Shown here one piece after another: positions 14,857-21,981 of a stretch of DNA of 23,709 bases (position 1 is the first letter of the stretch; every line of letters begins with the position of its first letter). Below the pieces are notes generated by a model. It did no database searches. It was not told where the DNA came from and worked only from the letters and a program-made list of their open reading frames with translations. The stretch is from a virus. The DNA is taken from positions 1 to 23,709 of IMG/VR virus record IMGVR_UViG_3300010354_000667; one strand, 5' to 3'. The position numbers and the translations under genes are program-made.

Positions 14857-17349
14857 CTAAAAGAAACTAAGCAGAGAGACTTTACGCTCACTATCCCATC
14901 CAATACATTCTAGCACACTTTTGAGCGGTTCGTAAAAAGACTTTTCAAACTGTGTTTTATAGTCTACATATTTTTCCAGATTCAATTCTGGAGGAAGGTT
15001 TTGAAAGAAAGAGATTACGTTTTGTTGGATGGGATTTGGCGTTCGTAAGTAGAGGAACTTAATCTTCTCTCCTTCTTGGATAACAGGATACTTATGAGTA
15101 AGTTGATGCTTGCGGATATAGTGATTATAAAGTAATGCGCCTCGGACCTGAATGGGACATCCCTTTCCAAATATGTCCGCCACGCTTTTATATTTTTCCA
15201 GTCCATTTACACCTCTCGGGAAAGCAATATCTAAGTAGTTTTGTTTTTTTGTATCTTCTTTAATATTATCAATATAATCTAAGATGTCATCATTTGTTTT
15301 TGTAATAAGAATTGTGTATGCTTCGAGCAATTTATCTCGGAAGTAAGCAGGAGTGGAAGAACGTGCTGTTTCCATGCCACAGACTTTCATCTTTGGTTTA
15401 GTATATCGAACTCCTTCGCTATCCCACACGTTGAGAACATATCGCTTCTTAGCAGTCCAGAAACCACGTTCAGCAATATTCTCACGCTTCATCTTCATCT
15501 TCTGGTCATAAGCATTTACATACTCTGCCAATTCTTGATAAGAACTTTCAATATAAGGCTCAAGTTCCATTTGACAGATCTTATCAAGGAACCCCACAAT
15601 CTTTTCAGGAGTTTTCTCTCTTCCCTGGTATACACGTTCAACCAGATCGCCCAAATTAAGATACATTGAATCAGTATCACAAGCAATAACATAATCAACA
15701 TTCTCCGTTTTCAAAATTTTATTTAAGTATTGATTCATCTTTCTTTCAATCCAACGAATAGAAAGTTGTCCAGAAAGAGTGATTGCCTCAGCGATTTCGA
15801 GTTTGTAGTAACGGAAGTGCTCGTTACCGATAGCACCATAGGCAGAGTTGAGTTGAATCTTTCGTGCCATCTGAATGTTATTACAGCGGGCAATCTCTTT
15901 CTTCAATTCTACAGAAGGATTCTTTTCGTACTCCTGTTTAGCAGCAAGCATTTTCTTTTTGTAGATAGTACGTTCCTGATAAATCTTGTCCATTAATTTA
16001 GGAAGAAACCCCTGATATGTTGTATCATAAAAAGTTCCATTGGCACAAACAGTTTGTCCATTCATATCAGAAAGATCAATCTCCTTATTTAACATCCTAT
16101 CTACGTTAGCATTAGGATGCTTGTATGACAGCAAAGTTTCTGGGGAGAGATTATATTGCATAATTAGGTGAGGATACAGACTGTTTAAGTCAAAACTAAC
16201 AACCCAATCGTACATACCAGGAATAGGTTCTTTTACAAAGGCACCAGCATATTTGTTATCCTTAGAAGATTCTTTCTTCGGAGGAATAGCAATCTTTTGT
16301 TTAGCGAGGTAAACATAAATGATGTTATCCCACATACGAACTTGAGAATAAACATCCTCGAAATTTACTTTGGCATCATATGCCATTGTAATAGCAAGTT
16401 CAAGTAATTTCATCTTGTCATCTAGTTGATCAACCAAACGAACGTCATGAATGTTATACTCAACAAACTTCTGCCAGTTCTTTGTATAGAATTCTTTGAA
16501 GGTATCAAACTCACTATGATCTAGTTTCTTGACACCAAGTTCTACACTACAAATATGATCAAGACGATAAGACTCTTGATTAGTATAAGTAAATTTCTTA
16601 TACAATTCAAGATAATCTAAAGTAGCGATTCCACTAATATCATAAGCAATCTGTTTACGACCTTTGATATACAATTCCCTACGAAGAATATTCCCCCACG
16701 GAGAAATCAAACGAGCTTCTTTTTCGCCCAGAAGTCTTTCTATCCGTTTGAGAATATAAGGAATATCAAATAGTTGAACGTTCCATCCAGTAATAATATC
16801 AGGATAGTTAGAAGACCACCAATGTAGAAACGCCTTAAGAAGTCCCGTTTCTGTATCGAAGTGCATGTAATCCACGTTCGACATTTCATTTTTAAATGGT
16901 TTAGCACCAAAAACGGTAATACGATTAGTATTGCTATCTTTAATACTAATAGCCAGAATATCTTGGTCAGCATCTTCAACGTTCGGGAAACCATTCTCTG
17001 CTCCTGTTTCGATGTCGATTGTGAATACACGAATCATACTCACATCATATTTAATCTCATCGTCAGGATATTCTTCCAGAATGTATTGATTTAGAAATCT
17101 AGTTTGCCCACAGATTTCAAAGTCTTCAATATCTTTATGCTCTTCTATAAATTGTTTTGCATCACGAATGTTGCCCTGTTTGACAGGGCGAACACTCTTA
17201 CCACTTAAAGTTTTCCATTCTCCTTTAGTTGAAGATGGAAGAAACAAGGTTGGATTGAATTGTACTTTATCTTGAAATTGTCTACCATTTTCATAACCAC
17301 GAACTAGAATGTTGTTTCCAGATTGTTCAACACTGGTATAAAATTTCAT
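14857..17349 (-). CDS. gp43: Family B replicative DNA polymerase gp43
   Basis: The leading and lagging strand polymerase with 3'-5' proofreading. Exonuclease motifs are TIDIETG (D112, E114), NVQLFDIPY (D195) and YNIHDVRLVD (D302). Polymerase motifs are SFDLNSLYPHL (A, D387), KIQLNSAYG (B, K497 to G505) and ACDTDSMYL (C, D558/D560). All catalytic residues are present. At 830 aa it is slightly shorter than T4 gp43 (898). The C-terminal SLLSFF resembles the hydrophobic tail that binds the sliding clamp gp45. It starts at ATGA overlapping the third Sm-like paralogue and appears to share that operon's promoter. No intein or split is seen, although split polymerases occur in some relatives. Confidence 0.98.
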   Translation of the reverse strand: MKFYTSVEQSGNNILVRGYENGRQFQDKVQFNPTLFLPSSTKGEWKTLSGKSVRPVKQGNIRDAKQFIEEHKDIEDFEICGQTRFLNQYILEEYPDDEIKYDVSMIRVFTIDIETGAENGFPNVEDADQDILAISIKDSNTNRITVFGAKPFKNEMSNVDYMHFDTETGLLKAFLHWWSSNYPDIITGWNVQLFDIPYILKRIERLLGEKEARLISPWGNILRRELYIKGRKQIAYDISGIATLDYLELYKKFTYTNQESYRLDHICSVELGVKKLDHSEFDTFKEFYTKNWQKFVEYNIHDVRLVDQLDDKMKLLELAITMAYDAKVNFEDVYSQVRMWDNIIYVYLAKQKIAIPPKKESSKDNKYAGAFVKEPIPGMYDWVVSFDLNSLYPHLIMQYNLSPETLLSYKHPNANVDRMLNKEIDLSDMNGQTVCANGTFYDTTYQGFLPKLMDKIYQERTIYKKKMLAAKQEYEKNPSVELKKEIARCNNIQMARKIQLNSAYGAIGNEHFRYYKLEIAEAITLSGQLSIRWIERKMNQYLNKILKTENVDYVIACDTDSMYLNLGDLVERVYQGREKTPEKIVGFLDKICQMELEPYIESSYQELAEYVNAYDQKMKMKRENIAERGFWTAKKRYVLNVWDSEGVRYTKPKMKVCGMETARSSTPAYFRDKLLEAYTILITKTNDDILDYIDNIKEDTKKQNYLDIAFPRGVNGLEKYKSVADIFGKGCPIQVRGALLYNHYIRKHQLTHKYPVIQEGEKIKFLYLRTPNPIQQNVISFFQNLPPELNLEKYVDYKTQFEKSFYEPLKSVLECIGWDSERKVSLLSFF

Positions 17350-17600
17350 GCTGTTTCTTCTTCAATAACGTGTTTATAAGAGGACAGGATAAAAGTATTT
17401 GGTTCGGCAACCACAATAATATCCGATGAACGAATGACAATTTCTCGTTCATCGGAATAGGGTGGCCAAGGTGCCAAGCATTTGCCCTCTACCTGATACG
17501 GATATTTTAGCACACAATCGGGGTCTCCGAACGTGGTCTCCTCAATTTCTTCAATATCAGCCACAATCCAGTCACCATCAAATTTAATTAATTTAATCAT
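17346..17600 (-). CDS. Sm-like small protein, third of three tandem paralogues
   Basis: An 84-aa protein, the shortest and most diverged of the three neighbours. It keeps the shared pattern: a first strand pair IKLIKFDGDWIVADIEEIE, then DCVLKYPYQVEG, then PWPPYSD, and a last strand pair IVIRSSDIIVVAEP. The last segment resembles the Sm2 motif of LSm RNA-binding rings. A metagenomic cyanophage-type protein of this kind was solved as a pentameric Sm-like fold (from memory, PDB 3BY7). Function unknown; nucleic acid binding is inferred. It overlaps both neighbours by ATGA and directly precedes DNA polymerase, so tight co-expression is expected. Confidence 0.78.
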   Translation of the reverse strand: MIKLIKFDGDWIVADIEEIEETTFGDPDCVLKYPYQVEGKCLAPWPPYSDEREIVIRSSDIIVVAEPNTFILSSYKHVIEEETA

Positions 17601-17992
17601 TTTTCTGGTGGATTCAATTTAATTTCTGACATAACCGATTCAATTGCTTGTTGCTGTAACTGAAAATTAGTTCCTTCACTAATTTGTTCTTTTTCGACTC
17701 TAGCAATTTTTGCTTCAAATGCTTCGGCAAGTGTAGGATCTGGTTGACCAATTGAAATTACAGAATCATATGGAATTTTAAATTCTGTATCAATAGCATA
17801 AGGACACCACTTAGAAAACTCAACTTTCAAATCTAAATCAGACTCATCTTCAGCAGGAGCTAAAGAAAGTTCATATGGATGTCGCATGATTAAACAAATA
17901 CCTTGTTTATTTTCATCGTCTCCATTAAAAGCTTCTTGTAAATCTGTGATGATTTTTTCTCCAGTTTTTAATACTACAATAGATGTACTCAT
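17597..17992 (-). CDS. Sm-like small protein, second of three tandem paralogues
   Basis: A 131-aa protein. The core (about residues 3-87) aligns by eye with its upstream neighbour: SIVVLKTGEKIITDLQEAF, GICLIMRHPYELSL, EFSKWCPYAIDTEFKIPYDS and VISIGQP. It adds a charged helical tail (residues 88-131, LAEAFEAKIARVEKEQIS and LQQQAIESVMSEIK) that could form a coiled coil between subunits. The core suggests a small beta-barrel of Sm type; the tail is not part of that fold. Neighbours and ATGA overlaps are the same as for the third copy. The precise function is unknown. Confidence 0.8.
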   Translation of the reverse strand: MSTSIVVLKTGEKIITDLQEAFNGDDENKQGICLIMRHPYELSLAPAEDESDLDLKVEFSKWCPYAIDTEFKIPYDSVISIGQPDPTLAEAFEAKIARVEKEQISEGTNFQLQQQAIESVMSEIKLNPPEK

Positions 17993-18324
17993 TGTTCTTC
18001 TTGTTCCTCTTCGTTTAATGTTTGTAAGCGTTCAAATAATGGTCCAGCAATTTCAAGATATTTTTCTAGGATGTCATCTTTAGGTTCTCCTATGCTAACC
18101 ACATAGTCAAAAGGAACTCTAAATTCTACACTCTTTGAAAAAGGTGACCATAAAGTGAAAGATAATTCTAATTCAGAATCATCCGTTGTCTTGTATGTGA
18201 TTACTAAAGGAGCTGTTAGAAGAAAACATATTGGTTCTTGATTTCCTTCTGTAGCATATAGCTCATTTATTTTTGAAATAATATGATGTCCGTTTCGGCA
18301 CATCACAATTTTAACGTCTTCCAT
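17989..18324 (-). CDS. Sm-like small protein, first of three tandem paralogues
   Basis: A 111-aa protein and the first gene of the gp43 operon. Core: VKIVMCRNGHHIISKINELY, PICFLLTAPLVITY, ELSFTLWSPFSKSVEFRVPF and YVVSIGEP. A short acidic tail ends in EEEQEEQ. The W-S-P-F and IGEP positions match W-C-P-Y and IGQP in the second copy and W-P-P-Y and VAEP in the third, which is the clearest evidence for duplication. A strong sigma70-like promoter lies just upstream. The ribosome site is weak (GGGA). A role in RNA handling or as a polymerase-operon partner is inference. Confidence 0.8.
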   Translation of the reverse strand: MEDVKIVMCRNGHHIISKINELYATEGNQEPICFLLTAPLVITYKTTDDSELELSFTLWSPFSKSVEFRVPFDYVVSIGEPKDDILEKYLEIAGPLFERLQTLNEEEQEEQ

Positions 18325-18345
18325 TTACATTCCCACACTACTAGA

Positions 18346-18374
18346 ATTATATCACAAAATAAAAAAGGGGGCAA
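18346..18374 (-). promoter_or_regulatory. Sigma70-like promoter for the Sm-like/gp43 operon
   Basis: Minus strand: -35 TTGCCC, a 17-base spacer, and a perfect -10 TATAAT preceded by TGA, so it is also an extended -10. The -35 lies in the 3' arm of the hsp20 terminator. The expected start is about 15 bases before the first ATG. Confidence 0.72.
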
Positions 18375-18399
18375 GTGCTGATTCTGACCAGCTTGCCCC
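18361..18399 (-). terminator. Rho-independent terminator of hsp20
   Basis: Minus-strand GGGGCAAG pairs with CTTGCCCC (8 bp), with an inner CTG/CAG extension, followed by C and TTTTTT, then ATTTT. Confidence 0.92.
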
Positions 18400-18421
18400 A
18401 AGCGCCGACGATACGATTTAT

Positions 18422-18859
18422 TTATTCGGTAAGAAGTTGCTGCTTACCAGATCCAATATTGTAAGTTGTTTTCTTTTTTTCCTCTGGAATAATCTTCTCT
18501 AATGAGATCGTCAATAAACCATCCACATATTCTACAGAGGATACTCGTACATCGTCAGCGAGTTGCCATGAGTGATTAAAGGAACGTTTCGATAATCCTT
18601 TATGTACATACACTCGTTCAGAATCTCGTTTTTCAACTTTGGAGGCAACTCGGAGAATGTTTTGTTCAGTAGAGACTTCAATCTCTTCTGCTTTAAATCC
18701 TGCCAGAGCGACTTCGATTTCGTAATTAGATGCATCGTGTTTGATTAGATTGTAGGGTGGATAACTGGTGTTATGTCCAGACATTGCCTCTAGACGGTTA
18801 AATACATCGTCTAAACCTACTGAAAATGGGGAATAGATATCCCAGGTGTATTTAGTCAT
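18422..18859 (-). CDS. hsp20: Small heat shock protein Hsp20 (alpha-crystallin family)
   Basis: An ATP-independent chaperone that holds unfolding proteins; in cyanophages its client is unknown, with capsid assembly or thylakoid/photosystem protection proposed. The 145-aa protein has a variable N-terminus, then the alpha-crystallin domain: NYEIEVALAGFKAEEIEVST, LRVASKVEKRDSERVYVHKG, SFNHSWQLADDVRV and YVDGLLTISLEKIIPEE, the usual strand set with the G-L-L-T-I signature. The tail lacks a clear IxI motif. It forms a single-gene unit between two terminators and has a strong AAGGAG six bases before ATG. That site can pair with an upstream CTCGCTT, so translation may be heat-responsive. Confidence 0.94.
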   Translation of the reverse strand: MTKYTWDIYSPFSVGLDDVFNRLEAMSGHNTSYPPYNLIKHDASNYEIEVALAGFKAEEIEVSTEQNILRVASKVEKRDSERVYVHKGLSKRSFNHSWQLADDVRVSSVEYVDGLLTISLEKIIPEEKKKTTYNIGSGKQQLLTE

Positions 18860-18865
18860 GTGTGT

Positions 18866-18882
18866 CTCCTTGAATAAGCGAG
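18866..18882 (-). promoter_or_regulatory. Hairpin over the hsp20 ribosome binding site (candidate RNA thermometer)
   Basis: In the hsp20 leader, CTC-g-CTT-attc-AAGGAG folds into six base pairs with one bulged G and a 4-base loop, and it buries the whole Shine-Dalgarno. This resembles small bulged hairpins that control some bacterial hsp20 mRNAs. Confidence 0.4.
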
Positions 18883-18891
18883 GTTAAATTA

Positions 18892-18910
18892 GGATCTCAT
18901 ATGAGCATCC
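18892..18910 (-). repeat. Near-palindrome in the hsp20 leader
   Basis: CTCATATGAG with flanking GGAT/ATCC forms a 19-base imperfect palindrome. A second small hairpin (GGTG-GAAA-CACC) lies further upstream. Either may be an operator or an mRNA structure. Confidence 0.45.
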
Positions 18911-18950
18911 GTAGCGTATGGGGGGTGTTTCCACCTCTCTCCCATCACTT

Positions 18951-18956
18951 ATTATA
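18951..18956 (-). promoter_or_regulatory. Possible -10 element for hsp20
   Basis: A perfect TATAAT on the minus strand, just past the upstream terminator. I see no matching -35, and the surroundings are AT-rich. The leader from here to the ATG would be about 85 bases. Confidence 0.35.
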
Positions 18957-18972
18957 TATTTGAAAACACAAA

Positions 18973-19000
18973 AATAGCGAGGTGTGGAAACCTCGCTATT
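18973..19000 (-). terminator. Rho-independent terminator of the clamp/RegA cluster
   Basis: AATAGCGAGG and CCTCGCTATT form a perfect 10-bp stem with an 8-base loop, followed on the minus strand by TTTGTGTTTT. It lies one base after the stop of the 41-aa ORF. Confidence 0.9.
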
Positions 19001-19001
19001 A

Positions 19002-19127
19002 TTATACGGTCATCAGTATCTCGTAACCTCGTTTCCGATACCAATCAAGATGCTTTTTACCCCAAGGTATTGTTAACCACACAACTTGTTTGTTAGGTGT
19101 CAATACCATTATGGTAAGCATTCTCAT
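19002..19127 (-). CDS. Small 41-aa protein after regA
   Basis: Starts with ATGA overlapping the regA stop and ends right at the terminator, so it exactly fills the end of the operon. The peptide starts MRMLTIMVLTPNKQVVWLTI and continues with PWGKKHLDWYRKRGYEILMT. Two strands followed by a Trp/Tyr-rich basic helix are likely. Position and sensible composition support it. Function unknown. Confidence 0.6.
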   Translation of the reverse strand: MRMLTIMVLTPNKQVVWLTIPWGKKHLDWYRKRGYEILMTV

Positions 19128-19546
19128 ACTTCAGTTTTCTTTCTACCAATATTATACTTACTTTCTAGAGTCCAATCATCTTTATCTTTAAATGCTAGGA
19201 CTTTAATTTGATTGAGAGGAGCAACATCTTCAATTTTTTCTGGCGCAATTACATCAATCAATCCCCAGTCAGAAAGAAGTTGAATGATACGATTACGACG
19301 CTGAAGATCATTCAAAGAAAGATTTGTTTTCTTCCCATCAAGGGCAAACAGCTCCTTGAAATGAACGATATAATACTTGCCTTGTTTATGTAGGATATGG
19401 CAAGATTGGTAAATTTTCCTTTCCTTTCTAGAAGCAACACCTATTCTAGTAAGAGTCTCACGGACTTTCAGAAAATCGTCCGGTTGTCCTAAAGCAACCT
19501 CTACCATATCAGATTGTTGCCATTGTATTTCAATATCAGTTGTCAT
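19124..19546 (-). CDS. regA: RegA translational repressor
   Basis: RegA binds the ribosome-start regions of many early phage mRNAs and blocks translation, including its own in T4. Residues 16 onward match T4 RegA closely by memory: QPDDFLKVRETLTRIGVAS, YQSCHILHKQGKYYIVHFKE, then LLSDWGLIDV and a C-terminal WTLESKYNIGR. At 140 aa it is longer than T4 RegA (122); 13 residues precede the usual first Met (M14, at 19507). I keep the upstream ATG because it overlaps gp62 as ATGA and has GGTGGA in front. The gene sits in the clamp-loader operon, as in T4. Confidence 0.95.
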   Translation of the reverse strand: MTTDIEIQWQQSDMVEVALGQPDDFLKVRETLTRIGVASRKERKIYQSCHILHKQGKYYIVHFKELFALDGKKTNLSLNDLQRRNRIIQLLSDWGLIDVIAPEKIEDVAPLNQIKVLAFKDKDDWTLESKYNIGRKKTEV

Positions 19547-19929
19547 TTAGTTCCACCTTTATCTAACAATTTTTTTATATGATCTAGTTGTTCTGTCGTG
19601 AGAATCCTTAATGCTTCTAGAGATTTATTATGACTATAACCATAATACTCCTTCACCAATTCAAGATGCTCAAGAGTTTGTTTTTTAATCCAGGGAGAAA
19701 AACGTTTCCTTGGCTTCAAACTATTTATAAAAAAATCGTATTGTAGTTTTTTATCGAGATGACAATTTTTATTCATCTCATTAGCATACAAGATGCTATC
19801 CACAAAAGAAGACAAACATCTATTGACGATAAATGGCGGATAGGCAGATTCCGCTTCTTTATCATTATCTAAAATATTTTGTTTTGATTGATTAATGCTA
19901 TAAAGATAATCTTTTAATTCTGGTTTCAT
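19543..19929 (-). CDS. gp62: Clamp loader small subunit gp62
   Basis: gp62 joins four gp44 subunits to make the clamp loader that opens the gp45 ring onto DNA. Recognition rests on pattern and position: YPPFIVNRCLSSFVDSILYA, then FINSLKPRKRFSPWIKK, then a helical C-terminus (ALRILTTEQLDHIKKLLDKG), between gp44 and regA. It is 128 aa, shorter than T4 gp62 (187), which I believe is usual for cyanophages. It overlaps the 47-aa ORF and regA by ATGA at both ends. A TATAAATA late-like sequence at about 19722-19729 falls inside the coding region and is probably chance. Confidence 0.88.
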   Translation of the reverse strand: MKPELKDYLYSINQSKQNILDNDKEAESAYPPFIVNRCLSSFVDSILYANEMNKNCHLDKKLQYDFFINSLKPRKRFSPWIKKQTLEHLELVKEYYGYSHNKSLEALRILTTEQLDHIKKLLDKGGTK

Positions 19930-20069
19930 TTAAATACGGCAGTCACTGAAATAACTTTTGCTTTTGGATTACGTGCCAAAGCAGTTTCCTTGGCATCCTG
20001 ATAGTTAACTGCTTCAACAATTTCATCAAAGACTTTACCACCAACATAAAGTTGAACTTTACACTTCAT
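19926..20069 (-). CDS. Small 47-aa protein between dam and gp62
   Basis: An ATG at 20069 inside the 3' end of dam opens a frame ending in TGA that overlaps the gp62 ATG. The peptide starts MKCKVQLYVGGKVFDEIVEA and continues with VNYQDAKETALARNPKAKVI. The pattern strand-strand-helix-strand (AKETALARNP then VISVTAVF) looks like a small ribosome-like alpha/beta fold. ATGA coupling at the gp62 junction and typical codon use support it. I recall similar small proteins in cyanophages; function unknown. Confidence 0.7.
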   Translation of the reverse strand: MKCKVQLYVGGKVFDEIVEAVNYQDAKETALARNPKAKVISVTAVFK

Positions 20070-20916
20070 AATTAAAAAGCACCAGTTCGTGCCGACTCGC
20101 TTGATCTGTATTATAGGACCCCACGCTCCTCATGGTGTAAGTGTGTGCAAATTCTCCAACTGTCCACCCCCGAAACCGATCCTTCACTAAGTTTGAATTG
20201 TTGTATGAAACCAGTTGAGCACAAACAAACCGATCACAATCAGCAGCAAACTTATCGTGATCAAATCCTTTGTGCATTGATCCTTTACGCCCATAGAGGT
20301 TGTCCTTAATATCGTAAGGAGGATCAAGATAAACAAATACATTTTTGTCATCTGTCAGCAACTCTTCGTATGAGAGGTTAGTAATCTTCCAATCTTTAAT
20401 TAGTTTACTATACCCAGGAATCTTTTCAATACCATTCATAGAGAAATTACTTTCACTTGCTTGTGCTGAGAAAGAAGAGCTTTCAGTCAGACCAGAGAAA
20501 GAGCACTTGTTGATAATGTAGAAAGCAACTGCTCGATAAAAATCTTCTGTGTTTTCATCGTTGAGTTGATACTTCATCAGATTAAACAACCCACGAGCAA
20601 GATCTGGTGTGCTGTAATCTTCCTTGTATCCCTTTAGAACTTCATACAATTCCTGTGGTTCATCTCGAAGGATAGACCAGAAATTATATAGGGGATTGTA
20701 TAAATCATTTACCCAAATATCTAAGTTAGGATAACGTTTAGTTACTTCTAGTGCCACAGAACCACCACCAAGAAATGGTTCATTATAATTGGTAAAGTTT
20801 TTTAGGTCGGGAATATATTGAAACAGTTTGCTAACTGCTCTACTTTTCCCCCCAGGATACCTCAGGGGAGTTTTCAGGGATTTTAAAGTCTGGGGCATGG
20901 TACTTAAGGTATTCAT
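20059..20916 (-). CDS. dam: DNA adenine methylase (Dam family)
   Basis: A class alpha N6-adenine methyltransferase. The AdoMet motif is TPLRYPGGKSRAV near residues 16-28 (the FxGG-type loop of Dam), and the catalytic motif is VYLDPPYDIK (DPPY). NEPFLGGGSVALE and FWSILRDEPQELY complete the core. By family knowledge it methylates adenine, usually in GATC, which could protect phage DNA from host restriction; the target here is not shown by the sequence. The start is uncertain: ATGs at 20916 or 20898 both lie inside the preceding 67-aa gene, and neither has a good Shine-Dalgarno. Insertion of dam into the clamp-loader operon differs from T4. Confidence 0.92.
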   Translation of the reverse strand: MNTLSTMPQTLKSLKTPLRYPGGKSRAVSKLFQYIPDLKNFTNYNEPFLGGGSVALEVTKRYPNLDIWVNDLYNPLYNFWSILRDEPQELYEVLKGYKEDYSTPDLARGLFNLMKYQLNDENTEDFYRAVAFYIINKCSFSGLTESSSFSAQASESNFSMNGIEKIPGYSKLIKDWKITNLSYEELLTDDKNVFVYLDPPYDIKDNLYGRKGSMHKGFDHDKFAADCDRFVCAQLVSYNNSNLVKDRFRGWTVGEFAHTYTMRSVGSYNTDQASRHELVLFNYEV

Positions 20917-21043
20917 AAAAAATGTGTTTCATTTCACGGTTAGTCATACCACAATGAGCGGCGGCCGCTGGTAGATTCATTGTAGCACGAAATAGTGCTA
21001 TGTTTGCTTCTTTAACATTTTGTGGTGTGGTTTTTATTTTCAT
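20840..21043 (-). CDS. Small 67-aa protein after gp44, possible DNA-binding helix-turn-helix
   Basis: Overlaps the gp44 stop by ATGA and runs 77 bases into the dam frame. The peptide begins MKIKTTPQNVKEANIALFRA and has helix-turn-helix-like spacing in NLPAAAAHCGMTNREMKHIF, where A-A-H-C-G-M-T resembles the turn and recognition helix of small regulators (inferred). The tail YHAPDFKIPENSPEVSWGEK lies in the overlap with dam. I recall related short proteins beside clamp genes in cyanophages but not a function. Confidence 0.7.
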   Translation of the reverse strand: MKIKTTPQNVKEANIALFRATMNLPAAAAHCGMTNREMKHIFYEYLKYHAPDFKIPENSPEVSWGEK

Positions 21044-21981
21044 TTAAATTCACAACTCATCATAATTTCAGTAAGACAAGCAAGAAGATTAATCTCTTGA
21101 TCTGGAACAATTGTAATGTCCTTCATGTATTTGGCAATAATAAGAACTGCTTCTGGAATAGAAGATCCTTTCAAAGTATCATAGAGAGAATCATAAATCT
21201 TTCTCATCACAATAGCAGGATCGTTATTAATATTCTCAACAACCCATTTTTTAACAACAGTGAACTCTTTGTTCTTTAAAGATCTAATAAGATCATCAAT
21301 GTTAACATCAGAAATATCAACTAGAATAGAACTAGTGATGGCACCTGCCATACTATGACGTTGTGTTTCATTAAGAAGACGACGCCAATCTGGATAATAC
21401 CGCCTAATTAATTTGATTAGGATTTTATCCTCATACTCCACATTGTTTTCGTCTAGAATATTTTTGAGTCGAACAAAAAACTTTGCTTGTAGTTTATCTT
21501 CTTCTTCTTTATTGATCTTAAAATCCAGAACCGTACAGCGAGAATGAAGTGGTTCAATGATTTTATTTGGGAAGTTACAAGTGAAAATAAAACGGCAGTT
21601 GCTGTGAAACTCCTCTACAGCGGTCCTGAGCGAGAGTTGAACGTCGCTAGTGGTGTTGTCTGCCTCATCGATGATGACGACCTTGTGGGACGCCCCAGAG
21701 GTCAGCGAGACCGTTGTGGCGAACTGGCGTACACGGTTGCGAACTGTATCCAAGAACCTTCCCTCATCCGAACCGTTAATGATGATGTAGGAAGCGCCGA
21801 TCTCATCACATAACGCTTTGGCAACTGTGGTCTTTCCGATACCAGCACTGCCAGTAAGTAGAAGGTTAGGGATCTCTTTCTGTACAATAAAACCTTTGAA
21901 AGCGTTTTTAATACTAACAGGAAGAATACAATCCTCAATAGTATGAGGACGATATTCTTCTACCCACAAAAAGTTTTTCAT
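21040..21981 (-). CDS. gp44: Clamp loader large subunit gp44 (AAA+ ATPase)
   Basis: The ATPase that loads the gp45 clamp. The 313-aa protein has the N-terminal WVEEYRPHTIEDCILP signature, Walker A GSAGIGKT (44-51, K50), Walker B VVIIDEADN (D105/E106), sensor 1 FIFTCNF, and the SRC box with its arginine finger (147-149). A RR-W-R-L helix region (YYPDWRRLLNETQ) marks domain III contacts. The frame is open one codon earlier (TTG), but the ATG at 21981, overlapping the gp45 stop as TGATG, is the natural start. The neighbours gp45 and gp62 confirm identity. Confidence 0.97.
   Translation of the reverse strand: MKNFLWVEEYRPHTIEDCILPVSIKNAFKGFIVQKEIPNLLLTGSAGIGKTTVAKALCDEIGASYIIINGSDEGRFLDTVRNRVRQFATTVSLTSGASHKVVIIDEADNTTSDVQLSLRTAVEEFHSNCRFIFTCNFPNKIIEPLHSRCTVLDFKINKEEEDKLQAKFFVRLKNILDENNVEYEDKILIKLIRRYYPDWRRLLNETQRHSMAGAITSSILVDISDVNIDDLIRSLKNKEFTVVKKWVVENINNDPAIVMRKIYDSLYDTLKGSSIPEAVLIIAKYMKDITIVPDQEINLLACLTEIMMSCEFK

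Noticed and set aside
18419-18425. ATAAATA overlapping the hsp20 stop codon
   Set aside because: It lies before the hsp20 terminator and the downstream genes already have a good sigma70-like promoter.
19124-19507. Shorter RegA starting at M14
   Set aside because: It matches the T4 N-terminus, but no ribosome site precedes it, while the upstream ATG has both ATGA overlap and an SD-like GGTGGA.
19722-19729. Perfect TATAAATA on the minus strand
   Set aside because: It lies inside gp62 coding sequence with no nearby late gene; AT-rich DNA gives such hits by chance.
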